NCBI GenBank assembly: GCA_963668605.1 | Contig: OY764903.1 | Location: forward strand, 1,736,001 to 1,800,000 | DNA length: 64,000 nt | Origin: G963668605 sp963668605 | GTDB lineage: Bacteria; Acidobacteriota; Terriglobia; Bryobacterales; Bryobacteraceae | Reading direction: 5' to 3' | Shown: in pieces, positions 8,458 through 18,288 of the stretch | Layout: every line of letters begins with the position of its first letter | How positions within the stretch are numbered: the stretch's first letter is position 1 | Translations under genes and position numbers: made by a program | Notes under the pieces: generated by a model | The model's input: only the letters and a program-made list of their open reading frames with translations | The model's database searches: none | Told to the model about the DNA's origin: nothing

Positions 8458-9495
8458 ATGCGCATCATCAAGGTCGACCGTAGGGCGTTCACTCGTTTGG
8501 CTCTGGCCTGCGCATTTGGTGGAATTCGACCGGGATCCGCGCAAACTCAGCCCGATGCCGAGCCTCCCGAAGTGATCTTTAGATCGGACACCGGACTGGC
8601 GCTGGTTCGCTTTCATGTCACCAATAAAAACCGCTACGTCCAGGACCTGCGCGCGTCCGATATCGAGTTGCTTGAAGACGGCGTCGTGCAGAAGTTGGTT
8701 CTGTTCGAAGGCCCCAACAGCGGACCAGGCGGCCACCGCACGATACCGATCGAATTGATCCTGCTGTTGGACGTCAGCCAGAGCGTCATGAACGAAGGAA
8801 TGCTCGATGCGTTCATCATGAAGGAGACGCTGCTGGACAGCATGGACGGCAACATCACGATTTCGGTTTATATTTTTGCCAACAAGCTCAAGCGTTTGTG
8901 CGCGCCTACGAATGATGTCGCGAAACTTAAGCAGGCCTTTGATGTCGTGTACAAGACCAATCTCGGCGGCACTAGAATGTATGAGGCTATCATGGAAACG
9001 GCGCGACTTGCGTCAACGGCATCCGGTGCGAATGTCACACGCCTGATGCTGGTAATATCGGATGGTTTTGCGACGACCGATACACCGCCACGCAATGCGG
9101 CAAAAGTCGCGAACGCATACGGGATTCCGATCTATCCGATGGTTGTTGGGCACGAGAAGATCGCCAAACAGATTCAGGCGCACAATCAGGCCGCGAGGCC
9201 CGGCGCCAATCCTCCGGCTAACTACTCACGAGCGCTGGACAAGGAGAGAGAGATCCAGGACTTCGCGTCGCTGGGTGAATTGACTGGCGGGCGCAGCTTC
9301 GATCCACCCATGGCCAACAGCGTGATCATGCGCTCAATTCTGCGCTCCATGGTCGCTCAGCTTGTCTGTGAATACGTCGTCGGATATAACCCCGGCACGA
9401 CCAGCGCAACCCCGCAAACGCATAAGGTGACAGTGCGGCTGCGCAATAAGAGTTTAGGCAAACTGGTCGGTGGCAAACGTTCGGTAACTCACTAG
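8458..9495 (+). CDS. VWFA-related Acidobacterial domain protein, Tat-exported
   Basis: A 345-residue protein whose N-terminus has a twin-arginine-like signal (DRRAFTRLAL followed by a hydrophobic run and GSAQ). The beginning of the mature part (LVRFHVTNKNRYVQDL, then DIELLEDGVVQKLVLF) and the VWA core with ELILLLDVSQSV match the VWFA-related domain seen almost only in Acidobacteriota (TIGR03436). The MIDAS-like D-V-S-Q-S is intact. The role is unknown; proteins of this type are exported and often present in dozens of copies. Confidence 0.88.
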   Translation: MRIIKVDRRAFTRLALACAFGGIRPGSAQTQPDAEPPEVIFRSDTGLALVRFHVTNKNRYVQDLRASDIELLEDGVVQKLVLFEGPNSGPGGHRTIPIELILLLDVSQSVMNEGMLDAFIMKETLLDSMDGNITISVYIFANKLKRLCAPTNDVAKLKQAFDVVYKTNLGGTRMYEAIMETARLASTASGANVTRLMLVISDGFATTDTPPRNAAKVANAYGIPIYPMVVGHEKIAKQIQAHNQAARPGANPPANYSRALDKEREIQDFASLGELTGGRSFDPPMANSVIMRSILRSMVAQLVCEYVVGYNPGTTSATPQTHKVTVRLRNKSLGKLVGGKRSVTH

Positions 9496-9529
9496 AGTGA
9501 GGCGCTCATCCCTGCAATCTCGTGTTTTA

Positions 9530-10622
9530 TTGACTCCCGCGTAATATAGCGACACTTTTCCCGCGATACTACGTCTAACCTGGTATGGGCAATGCTGCCG
9601 GAGTGCGACGTGATTTCGAGGCCTTGGAGAAACGCCGCTTCGAGGCGATCCGCTTGTGGGAGAAGGGATTGAAGCAGGCGGAGGTGGCCCGCCGGTTGAA
9701 AGTGGCGCGGCAGACCGTAGCCCGCTGGGTGCAGGAGTATCGGGCGGGCGGCAAAGACGGGTTGCGCAAGGCCGGCCGCGCCGGCCGCAAACCCCTCCTC
9801 ACGAGCGAGGATCGTCAGCGCCTGAGCGAGCTTCTGTTGCAGGGACCGGAATCGTTGGGCTATGAGACGCCCCTGTGGACCTGCCCGCGTGTGGCGCATT
9901 TGATCGAGGAGGAGTTTGGCGTCACCTACCACGAAGGTCATGTTTGGAAGATTCTGGTGGGACTGGGCTGGAGTCCGCAACGACCCGTCGGCCGGGCGCG
10001 TGAGCGAAACGAGGCGGCGATCCGAACCTGGAAGCGAAAGACCTGGCCGGCCATTAAAAAAAAGCCCGCACGCAGGGGCGCACGATAGTCTTTGTCGACG
10101 AAAGCGGGCTGAGTCAGCGTCCGCACCGTTGTCGTATGTGGGCTCCGCGTGGGCAAACGCCTGTACTGGACTACAACTTCAATTGGAAGAGCCTGTCGGC
10201 GGTGGCCGGCCTCACGGTGTGGAACTTCTACTTCCGGCTCTACGCCGGGAGCGTCAAGAGTCCGCAGGTAGTGGAGTTCCTGCAAGCGCTGGTCCGGCAT
10301 ATCCGCGGACCCTTGCTGGTCATCTGGGACGGGCTGCCTGCCCACCGGAGTCGGTTAGTACGCGACCACATCGAGAGTCTGGCCGGACGGATCGAGGTCC
10401 AATACCTGCCGGGCTACGCACCCGAACTCAATCCGGTCGAGTACATCTGGAGCTACTGGAAGCACCACGAACTGGCCAACGTCTGCCCCAAAGACTACTG
10501 GCACCTTAGCGAGGCGGCCCGCACCACGCTGCGCCGGATGCGCCGCCGCCCGCGTTTGATTAGCGCTTTCTGGAAACAATCCTTACTGCGTCTGGAATAA
10601 CTCTATATTATGCGGGAGTCAA
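9530..10622 (+). mobile_element. IS630-family insertion sequence, complete (copy type 1)
   Basis: A 1093-bp element with 20-bp terminal inverted repeats: TTGACTCCCGCGTAATATAG at 9530-9549 and its complement at 10603-10622 with one mismatch. Both ends are flanked by TA (9528-9529 and 10623-10624), the duplicated target typical of the IS630/Tc1 superfamily. It contains one transposase gene in two frames. Ends and catalytic residues are intact, so it may still be active. Confidence 0.92.
9585..10600 (+). CDS. IS630-family transposase, made by -1 ribosomal frameshift
   Basis: Two frames together encode one protein of about 338 residues. The first frame (9585-10088) carries helix-turn-helix domains (for example KQAEVARRLKVARQTVARWV). 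It runs into an eight-A tract at 10056-10063, where A_AAA_AAG at 10058-10064 is a classic slippery heptamer. After a -1 shift the reading continues as KARTQGRTIVFVDESG and on to 10600. The catalytic residues are visible as D in VFVDESG, D in VIWDGLPAHRS and E in ELNPVEYIW. The frameshift may be programmed; sequencing error in the A tract is the alternative. Confidence 0.88.
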
Positions 10623-10624
10623 TA

Positions 10625-10881
10625 AGAAGAGTACTGGCGCGTTGTGCCGGCCAGCCTCACACCTCAGAGCTACGGCAGGTTCGCGACATCCGCGCCGGCG
10701 GGAATGTTCTTCTTCACCAAACCCGTTCTCCTCGCAGCCGTCGCTTGGGCCGCCATCCGGCTGACCGTCATGAAGAACCGATTCGAGCGGCTGGGCGGAG
10801 ATGGTATTGCGCCAGATCAAGACCGCACTGGTGTGGCGCGGCGTGGTCGAGAACACGCCGCGCGAGAACGAGGGCGAGTGC
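10625..10881. other. gene-poor stretch beside the insertion sequence, possibly a gene remnant
   Basis: No frame here gives a recognisable protein. On the minus strand a short tail ending KKNIPAGADVANLP and a stop looks protein-like, as if the insertion sequence had separated or replaced the rest of a gene. This is weak and no family could be named. Confidence 0.3.
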
Positions 10882-11478
10882 TCAGAGCGCCGCGCCAGCC
10901 GGGCTCACGACTTCGCACATGGATTCGAAGGCTTCGAGATGGTTGAATGAGCCATTGAGAAGATTCGTATAGACCCGCTTGATATCCAGCTTGCCGGTAC
11001 CCTTCAGGGCCTCTTCCAGATCCGCAATGTCCTTCTTCTCGATGAGTACCCCCACCTCCATCGCGTCCTGGGCGGAACGCATCCCTTTCGCGATCAGTTC
11101 AACATAAAGAGCGTTTAGCTTGGGATCAGAATAGACGCCGTCGGAGGTCGACTGCGCGGGGTCCGCCACGCCATAGCGGGACAGCAGGGTACCGATCGCG
11201 CGAAAGTGGGACTGCTCACTCGCGCTAATGTTTTTAAAGACGCTCAGATTCCACTTCTCGTAAAACTGCTGGTACACATCGCGAGCCAACTTTTCCTCTT
11301 CGCGCATGAACTTGAGCGACTGCGCTTCGTCGGTGGTGATCGGCTGAACGGCAATGCCGGTGCCGGGCGTCGTGCCGGGATTTCCGTACTGAGCCATCGC
11401 CGGAGCGGTAAAGGCAAGGACGATCGCCAGGAGCGTGACGGCAACCGCATATTTCGTCTTGAGAGTTTGGTTCTTCAT
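10882..11478 (-). CDS. exported DUF2202 (ferritin-like fold) protein
   Basis: The ATG at 11478 is preceded by an AAAGGA ribosome site and gives 198 residues; an upstream in-frame Met lacks one. A signal peptide ends in APAMAQ. The mature part contains FMREEEKLARDVYQQFYEKW and FKNISASEQSHF, the conserved acidic/His pattern of DUF2202, a ferritin-like four-helix domain with possible metal ligands. It probably resides in the periplasm. The function of the family is not established. Confidence 0.82.
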   Translation of the reverse strand: MKNQTLKTKYAVAVTLLAIVLAFTAPAMAQYGNPGTTPGTGIAVQPITTDEAQSLKFMREEEKLARDVYQQFYEKWNLSVFKNISASEQSHFRAIGTLLSRYGVADPAQSTSDGVYSDPKLNALYVELIAKGMRSAQDAMEVGVLIEKKDIADLEEALKGTGKLDIKRVYTNLLNGSFNHLEAFESMCEVVSPAGAAL

Positions 11479-11752
11479 GTCTGTTTCCTTTGCGTCGAGA
11501 GATTCGACTCGACTGAGCAAAAGGCAACCACATGGCCAAACAATGAAACAGAGCTGTGTTCTGCCCGAAGATATCAGTGATTCAAAGAGTTGCGCTAGCG
11601 TTAGATCCGCGCAGCGAAACCGGAATCACCCAGCCACCACGCACGGCCTGCGCGGATTCCGGTCCGCCGGCGCACGAATTGCGTCTCGCCTGCCTTCACG
11701 GCGCATGAACGCCTCGGAAATGTTCAAGGCGTTCAGCGTCTGGACTCCAAAC

Positions 11753-14700
11753 TTAAAAACTGAATCGCAATGCCATCTGCATCATGCGCGGATTTCGCGC
11801 CCCAGTGAATTCGCCAAAACGCGCATTTGTCTGCGCACCCGTCACAGGATCGAAGCGGGCCGTTGTGTCGAATGCACTGAACTGCGTGTGGTTAAAGGCA
11901 TTGGACATTTCACAACGGAACTGAAGGCGCGCGCGCTCATAAATTGCAAAACTTTTGAACAACGTTATGTCAAAGTTGTTTGTGCCGGGACCACGCAACA
12001 GCGAAGACTGTGCGGTTCCGATGGTTCCCTTGGCGGGCAAGCGGAAGACATCGGTTCGGAAATTCTTGCTGAATGTGCGCTCACTTTTCGGCAGTACGGG
12101 ATTCCCGGTTGCGTCGATGCGGGCACCCAAGTTAGCCGTGCCGGTGACATCATACGCAGTCGTGGTGGAGTAGCCCACAGTTACGGGAGCGCCGCTGATA
12201 AATGAGGCGATCCCGGAGAGTTGCCAGTCGTTCAACACAACCTTGACAGGCTTCCACTGGGAGCGCGACTTCGGCAGCGTCCAAAGCCAGTTAAGGTTCA
12301 CGATGTGAGTGCGGTCTATCGTCGCAAGGCCGTAATTCCAAACGCGCGGCGAAACCAGCGTCGTTACATCATCGTTGTCGCTGTCGTTGTAGCTCATCGC
12401 CTTCGACCAGGTCCACGCCAGGCCGAATTCCAGCGTCTTCGCAAAACGCCGGTTCGCCGTAACCTGCAGAGAATGATAGTTGGACGACGAAGCCCACTCG
12501 CTGATCTGAATGTTGTTGTAACCGGTGATGGGCCTAAGGAACGATGCAGGCAATGGCACTTGCGGATTTGCCGGATCCGCGTTGGATGCCTGGAAATTCG
12601 CGCCGAGCGGGACAGGATTGATGTTGCGGCGCCACAACAGATGCCGGCCCAGCGAGCCTACATAGGCAACATCGACGACGGTCCCGTAGCCAACGCGTTG
12701 CTGGATGGAGAAGCTGTAGTTCATGATCGTCGGCGTTCCCGCACCATTTCTCTGGATTCCGAATACATTCTGCGGAGAGAGCAGTCCGGTCGAGGACAGC
12801 AGCGTCGGAAGGGTGCCGAAGTTGATGATCGGGTTGTCGATAATCGGCGTCTGTATGGCGAAAGGATTCACCGTGGACTCGAGAATTTCACGATTGAAGA
12901 ACATTCCGAAACCGCCGCGGATTGCGGTGGCGCCTTTACCGAACGGGTCATAGGCAAATCCAACTCTGGGAGCGGTGTGTATGCCGTTGCCGTCCAGCAA
13001 AGAGCGCGGATACGATGGATCCTTAGACGGCGTTACCATGCCATTCGAAGGATCGCCGCTACCCGGAGCGATGGCGCCGATCAATGCCGCGTTATAGACT
13101 TGCCCATTGGTCGGGTCGATTCCGACGCGTTTGCCGCCAACCAGGGCCGGCGTGATCAACTTGGGTTGCTTCGCGGCGTTGAAGCGCGCGGTGTCGAAAC
13201 CGGAGAGCAGGTTTTGCGTATCCTGGATCGGCGGAATCCAATAGAAACGGACGCCGAGGTCGAGCGTCAGTTTGCGAGTGACCTTCCAGTTGTCCTGCAA
13301 GAACCACTCTACGTTGCCGAGGCGATAGTGCCGGAAGGCTACATCCGAGGACTCGGTATACGAATTGAAAACACCCAGGATTCCATTTGTGTAGGCATAG
13401 CCTGAGTCGAGCGGGTTGTTGACATTTCTATCAAAGCTAAACGCTCCATTGAACAGTCCGTACAGCTTGCGATTCGTGGAAAATCGGTCGACATAAATTC
13501 CGGCCTTGGCGTTGTGCGTACCCCAAGTCTTGGCGATGCTGTCAGTGAAGCTGAAAATCGTGTGGTCGGCGGTGTGCGGAAACCTCTGCTCCACAAATAA
13601 GTTGGCGGGGTTCGAGACGCCGCCGTAGGTCGCGTTTGGAAGGATGTCGAGAGGATTCTTCGCGGGATTGAACTGGCCTACTTTGAAGCCTGCCGTTGCA
13701 CGTTGATTTTTCTTGACCTCCTCGTCGGTGGCACGGTCTCCCTGCGGGCGCCTGGCATAGCCAAAACCGAACTCGTTCACCGTACTCGCATTCACGATGT
13801 GCGTGTAACGAACGGACAGGAGCTGCGCCTGCGAGTAGAAAGTCTTCACCATCTGGGGCCAGTTGGTGGATCCCGACGTGCCCAGACCGAGGGCCGCCGT
13901 CTGGTCGTCCTTGCGATCGGACCAACTGCCATAGAGCATATTCTTCGAAGAAATGTTGTGATCGAGGCGCAGCGTCTGCGTGCGCTTCGGGTTGTCCGTG
14001 GTTTCCTGGAAAATGTAGTTATAGCGTCTGGCGGAGATGGAAGTATCGAGGAAGTTCGGCATCGGGAAGACCTTCAGAAGCGCCTGGCCGTTCGGATTCA
14101 CAAGGCTAGCGGGCACGCGATTCCCAGGAAACGCCTGGCCGGTGCTCGGATCCTTCACAGCGATTAGCTTTCCGCTGAGATCGAGCGATTGGGAAAAGTC
14201 TCCAGCACGCTCCAGTTCCGTCGGCACCGTCAACTGGCCGATGCCGCCAGTGGATTTGATTGGCCAGAACTCCTGTGACCAGAAGAAGAAGAGCTTGTTG
14301 CGGTCCTTGTTGAATTTTCCGGGAATGTACACCGGACCGCCGATATTGTAGTTCCACGTGTTGTAGCGGTAGACCGGCTTGTCCAAACCAAGGCGATTGT
14401 TGAAAAAGCTGTTCGCGTTGAACTGTTCGTGACGTTTGAAATAAGAACCCAAGCCGTGAAAGTCGCGCGCGCCGGACTTGGTGATCATCTGGATGTTGGC
14501 GCCGGCCAGTCTGCCGTACTCTGCCGCATAGTTGCTCAGCAAGATTTTGACTTCGGCGACCGCGTCCATGCTCACGTACATGCTGCCGGCGTTGTTGTTG
14601 CCGATATCGTTCATCGCCACGCCGTCCAGCGAGATGTTATTCATCGTGCTCCGGCCACCAAGCGCCCGGACATTGATGTTAATTGCAACGGAATCGCTCT

Positions 14701-15205
14701 CCCCGGTCAGCACAACGCCCGGCAGCAGTTTCGTCAGTGAAACGACATTCCGGCCACGGATCGCGAGATTCTCAATCTGCGACGTGGTGACCACACCGGC
14801 ACGCTCACTGCTAGCTGTCTGAACCGTCGCGCCTTGCGCCGCAACCGTCACCGTCTCCGAGACAGCGCCAATTTCCAGCCGTACATTACCCAGCGAAAGA
14901 GTTTCCGAAGCAGTCAACACAACCGATTTCCGTTCAACGGTTTTGAAGCCTGGCGTGGTGACCGTAACCTCATACTCTCCAGGGGGCACGTTATTGAACG
15001 TGAAGTCTCCCCGTTCGTTGGTGGCGCTCTGCCTCGTCGCGCTCGTGGCAGTCTGCGTCAGGCGGATCTCAGCGTTCACCACGGCGAGGTCCGACGCATC
15101 GCGCACGGACCCAACAATGGTGCCGTTGGTTGTTTGGGCGGAAAGCGCCGCGACGAATAGCGCGGCGAGTAGAACCTTCGAGAAAATCTGACTTGTGCGA
15201 GACAT
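11753..15205 (-). CDS. Oar-like TonB-dependent outer membrane receptor
   Basis: The second of two adjacent ATG codons, seven bases after AGGAAGG, is chosen as start and gives 1150 residues. A signal peptide (ending LSAQ) is followed by a carboxypeptidase-regulatory-like domain (about residues 25-105, with ATNERGDFTFNNVPPGEYEV). A plug domain then contains SLTKLLPGVVLTGE and NISLDGVAMNDIG, and a long beta-barrel ends in MALRFSF with a C-terminal Phe. This domain order is the Oar type, expanded in Acidobacteriota. It likely imports a sugar, peptide or siderophore-like substrate across the outer membrane. The sulfatase gene upstream on the same strand suggests, weakly, a sulfated glycan. Confidence 0.92.
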   Translation of the reverse strand: MSRTSQIFSKVLLAALFVAALSAQTTNGTIVGSVRDASDLAVVNAEIRLTQTATSATRQSATNERGDFTFNNVPPGEYEVTVTTPGFKTVERKSVVLTASETLSLGNVRLEIGAVSETVTVAAQGATVQTASSERAGVVTTSQIENLAIRGRNVVSLTKLLPGVVLTGESDSVAININVRALGGRSTMNNISLDGVAMNDIGNNNAGSMYVSMDAVAEVKILLSNYAAEYGRLAGANIQMITKSGARDFHGLGSYFKRHEQFNANSFFNNRLGLDKPVYRYNTWNYNIGGPVYIPGKFNKDRNKLFFFWSQEFWPIKSTGGIGQLTVPTELERAGDFSQSLDLSGKLIAVKDPSTGQAFPGNRVPASLVNPNGQALLKVFPMPNFLDTSISARRYNYIFQETTDNPKRTQTLRLDHNISSKNMLYGSWSDRKDDQTAALGLGTSGSTNWPQMVKTFYSQAQLLSVRYTHIVNASTVNEFGFGYARRPQGDRATDEEVKKNQRATAGFKVGQFNPAKNPLDILPNATYGGVSNPANLFVEQRFPHTADHTIFSFTDSIAKTWGTHNAKAGIYVDRFSTNRKLYGLFNGAFSFDRNVNNPLDSGYAYTNGILGVFNSYTESSDVAFRHYRLGNVEWFLQDNWKVTRKLTLDLGVRFYWIPPIQDTQNLLSGFDTARFNAAKQPKLITPALVGGKRVGIDPTNGQVYNAALIGAIAPGSGDPSNGMVTPSKDPSYPRSLLDGNGIHTAPRVGFAYDPFGKGATAIRGGFGMFFNREILESTVNPFAIQTPIIDNPIINFGTLPTLLSSTGLLSPQNVFGIQRNGAGTPTIMNYSFSIQQRVGYGTVVDVAYVGSLGRHLLWRRNINPVPLGANFQASNADPANPQVPLPASFLRPITGYNNIQISEWASSSNYHSLQVTANRRFAKTLEFGLAWTWSKAMSYNDSDNDDVTTLVSPRVWNYGLATIDRTHIVNLNWLWTLPKSRSQWKPVKVVLNDWQLSGIASFISGAPVTVGYSTTTAYDVTGTANLGARIDATGNPVLPKSERTFSKNFRTDVFRLPAKGTIGTAQSSLLRGPGTNNFDITLFKSFAIYERARLQFRCEMSNAFNHTQFSAFDTTARFDPVTGAQTNARFGEFTGARNPRMMQMALRFSF

Positions 15206-15498
15206 CATTTCACCTTCCTCGTACCTGAGCATATAAGAACCTGGATCACGTTACCATGTGCCCCTTGGGCGCACAAGGTTCATGCAAAACCAAACTTGTT
15301 AAACACAGGTGACTAACAAACCGAAGTCTTATTCCATCAATGAGTTGAGCAATTCTGAGCAGCTCGCGAGCAATGTCCGCTGGCAGTTGACGCTCAGAAT
15401 TGCAGGGAGCCGCTCGCCCGCCGTTGCCGCTCGCCTCCGCAAGTTCTTCCTGTTTTCGTTCAGAAGAGAGCGCGGCAACTGCGGGGTAAACGAGCCAC

Positions 15499-16965
15499 TT
15501 ATGCGTCCCCTCGTCCCGGTGGCCAAGTCCCGGTAGGGATGGGGAACTCTTCGAGAGGCTTGTACGGACCCTCGTAGTCCGCCCCTGAATGACTCGACCG
15601 GCAGGACTCGATCCAGTCGCGCAGCCGCTTCTTCATGGATTGCGCAAGCTCCAGGTGCCGGCCGATGATGTTCTGGCTCTCTCCGCGATCGGCGACAACA
15701 TCGTAAAGCAGGTCCTCTTTGCCGTCGCCGGAAAGGTTTGTCAGCAGCTTATAGCGCCCTTCCAACATGGCGACGGTGGGTGAGCCGTGCATGGTCCGCT
15801 CTGGTTCGATGTAGCGGAAGCAGAGCGGAACGGGGCGTGCGGACTGCTTGCCGGCAAGCAGGGGGATCAGACTGATACCGTCAATCGGCCTAGGCTTGCC
15901 CGGAAGCACGGCACCTGTCACTTCCATGATGGTGGGCACGTAATCGAGCGTGCTGCACGAGACGTCGATCACGCGGCCCGGTTGCGCACGGCCGGGCCAT
16001 TCGAGCAACCCCGGCACGTTCACGCCTCCGCTGAACAGGCTGCGCTTGCGTCCGCGCAGTCCAGCGGTGACGCCCCGATTGGTGCCTTGATCGGCGGTCA
16101 TGCCTTCCGGACCGTTGTCGCTGGTGAACCATAGCATGGTGTTGTCCGCGACTCCCAACTGGCGCAGTTCGCGGCGCAGGCGCCCCACCTGTTCGTCGAG
16201 AGCTGTGATGCAGCCGAAATAGTGCTGCTGGCCTTCGTCGTATTGCGAGTACATGGCGCGATACTGCGGTCCCGCGACCACGGGTTGATGCGGCGCATGA
16301 AACCAGATCACGGCCAGAAAGGGCTGCGCGCTCTTCGCCGCGTCGCGAATGAATGGGATCACGCGATCCATGACGACTCGCGAATCATCGCCTTCGAGGT
16401 TCGCGGTGGCCTGTTTTCCGGGACCCTCCCAGTATTTCGTCACGAAAGGCTGATTCTTCATCGGATCCCAGGTGGGCACAGCCTGCTCCGTGGAGAAACA
16501 GACATCAAATCCGTGCTCCCACGGAGGCATGTAGTTTTTCGTGCCCGGACCGCCGCGTCTTCCGTCCTTGATGTCCTTCGTCAGCGTACCCAGGTGCCAT
16601 TTGCCGAAGTGGCCGGTCCTGTAGCCGAGCGGCTTGAGCATGGTAGCGGCTGTGATCTCCTGCTTCGGCAACATGCCTTCATTGGCATGCGTAACGCCAT
16701 AACGGAAATAGTGGCGGCCGGTCAAGCAGGTGCCGCGCGTCGGAGAGCAGACCGGCCCTCCGGAATAGAAACGCGTGAAGCGGATGCCGGCAGCGGCCAT
16801 CGAATCCAGATTCGGAGTCTTAATGATTTTGTTTCCGTTGAAGCCGGTATCGCCCCAGCCGAGGTCGTCCGCCATGCACAGGATGATGTTGGGACGTCCT
16901 GGTCTACCCGCGGCGACCAGCGGCGCGACGCCCAGCGATGCAAGAAAGTCTCTTCTGGTTAACAT
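15499..16965 (-). CDS. sulfatase, formylglycine type, exported
   Basis: A 488-residue alkaline-phosphatase-fold sulfatase. The N-terminus has a twin-arginine signal (TRRDFLASLG). PNIILCMADDLGWGDTG supplies the metal-binding aspartates. The signature C-S-P-T-R lies at residues 73-77, where Cys73 must be oxidised to formylglycine. The later motif WFTSDNGPEG provides the second metal ligands. It hydrolyses sulfate esters of glycans or small molecules. The TonB receptor gene follows on the same strand after about 290 bases. No intact formylglycine-generating enzyme is recognised in this window (see 28207-30192). Confidence 0.93.
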   Translation of the reverse strand: MLTRRDFLASLGVAPLVAAGRPGRPNIILCMADDLGWGDTGFNGNKIIKTPNLDSMAAAGIRFTRFYSGGPVCSPTRGTCLTGRHYFRYGVTHANEGMLPKQEITAATMLKPLGYRTGHFGKWHLGTLTKDIKDGRRGGPGTKNYMPPWEHGFDVCFSTEQAVPTWDPMKNQPFVTKYWEGPGKQATANLEGDDSRVVMDRVIPFIRDAAKSAQPFLAVIWFHAPHQPVVAGPQYRAMYSQYDEGQQHYFGCITALDEQVGRLRRELRQLGVADNTMLWFTSDNGPEGMTADQGTNRGVTAGLRGRKRSLFSGGVNVPGLLEWPGRAQPGRVIDVSCSTLDYVPTIMEVTGAVLPGKPRPIDGISLIPLLAGKQSARPVPLCFRYIEPERTMHGSPTVAMLEGRYKLLTNLSGDGKEDLLYDVVADRGESQNIIGRHLELAQSMKKRLRDWIESCRSSHSGADYEGPYKPLEEFPIPTGTWPPGRGDA

Positions 16966-17060
16966 TGTATTTTTGCGCAGAGCCTAAGGAGTCACTCGCA
17001 GACCGAACTGTATCACGACGCGATCGGTCGTTCAACGTTGGTGACACGTACATCATGCTA

Positions 17061-18199
17061 GTGTAGTGTCTCACAAATAACTTTACAATGGTTCGTTCCG
17101 CGGGCATACTGGATGTACCATGTGGAGCGTGGCGGAACCGTTAGCTTTAGATCCAGACCAGCGGCGCACGTTGGAAGCGTGGGTCCATGCCCGCAACACG
17201 CCGCAGAAGATCGTTTTTCGTTCGCGCATCGTGCTGTTGGCAGCCAGCGGCCAGCCGAATCGGCGGATCGCCCAAGAACTGAAGACCAGCCGTCCGACGG
17301 TGATTCTGTGGCGGCAACGTTTTCTCAGCAGCGGGCCGGTAGCACTCACCGAAGATGAGCCTGGGCGTGGCCGCAAGGCGGGAGTTTCAGTCGAGAAAGT
17401 GAAGCAGATTGTGGAGGCCACGCTGCATAGCCAGCCGGTCTGCGCTACGCACTGGAGCGTGCGAACCATGGCGGTCGCACAAAGCGTCAGCCCAGCCACA
17501 GTGCAACGAATCTGGGACGCCCACGGTTTGCAGCCGCATCGCAGTAAGACCTTCAAATTGTCGCGGGATAAGCGGTTCGTAGAAAAGCTCACCGACGTGG
17601 TGGGCCTATACCTGAATCCGCCGGACAAGGCACTGGTGCTATGTTTCGATGAGAAGAGCCAGATTCAAGCCTTAGACCGAACGCAGCCGGGCCTGCCCAT
17701 GAAAAAGGGCCGCTGCGGTACGATGACCCACGACTACAAACGTCACGGCACGACGACACTATTCGCCGTCCTGAACGTGCTCGAAGGAACCGTGATCGGA
17801 GAGTGCATGGCGCGGCACAGGCACCAGGAGTTTCTCAAGTTCCTTCGAAAGATCGATCGGGAAACGCCAGCCGATCTGACCTTGCATCTCATCCTGGATA
17901 ACTACTCGGCACACAAGCATGACGCTGTCCAACGATGGTTGAAGCGCCACGGTCGATTTCAACTTCACTACACACCCACGAGTTCCTCATGGCTGAATCT
18001 AGTGGAGCGCTGGTTTCGCGAGATCACCGACAAGCGTATTCGGCGTGGCAGTTTCCACAGTGTGGGAGAACTGGAACAGGCGATCAACGAATATCTGGCC
18101 CACAACAATAAGCAACCGAAGCCATTCGTTTGGACAGCGAGCGTGAACAAGATCCTGGAAAAGATCGGCCATTGTAAAGCTATTTTAGAGACACTACAC
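17061..18199 (+). mobile_element. IS630-family insertion sequence, complete (copy type 2)
   Basis: A 1139-bp element with terminal inverted repeats of about 32 bases and four mismatches. They start with GTGTAGTGTCTC at 17061 and end with its complement at 18199. TA is duplicated at 17059-17060 and 18200-18201. It encodes a single-frame transposase. It differs from the other IS630-type element in this window in its ends and protein sequence. Confidence 0.92.
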
Positions 18200-18202
18200 T
18201 AG
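17120..18202 (+). CDS. IS630-family transposase
   Basis: A 360-residue transposase with N-terminal helix-turn-helix (NRRIAQELKTSRPTVILW) and a DDE core. The catalytic residues are D in LVLCFDEKSQ, D in LILDNYSAHK and E in WLNLVERWF. It is uninterrupted and has normal length. The last codon of the element is CAC, and the stop codon TAG is formed by the duplicated TA target plus the first flanking G. Termination therefore depends on the insertion site. Confidence 0.94.
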   Translation: MWSVAEPLALDPDQRRTLEAWVHARNTPQKIVFRSRIVLLAASGQPNRRIAQELKTSRPTVILWRQRFLSSGPVALTEDEPGRGRKAGVSVEKVKQIVEATLHSQPVCATHWSVRTMAVAQSVSPATVQRIWDAHGLQPHRSKTFKLSRDKRFVEKLTDVVGLYLNPPDKALVLCFDEKSQIQALDRTQPGLPMKKGRCGTMTHDYKRHGTTTLFAVLNVLEGTVIGECMARHRHQEFLKFLRKIDRETPADLTLHLILDNYSAHKHDAVQRWLKRHGRFQLHYTPTSSSWLNLVERWFREITDKRIRRGSFHSVGELEQAINEYLAHNNKQPKPFVWTASVNKILEKIGHCKAILETLH

Positions 18203-18288
18203 ACACAGGTGACAAACGACAGCATGGGGCTGTGTTCAACGCTCTCGACGCGGCGGCCATCAACCCGGTATGCTGACTACGACTCTTT

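Noticed and set aside
12221..13405. A 394-codon open frame antisense to the TonB receptor gene
   Set aside because: Arg/Val-rich with no family pattern; the receptor reading has all expected domains.
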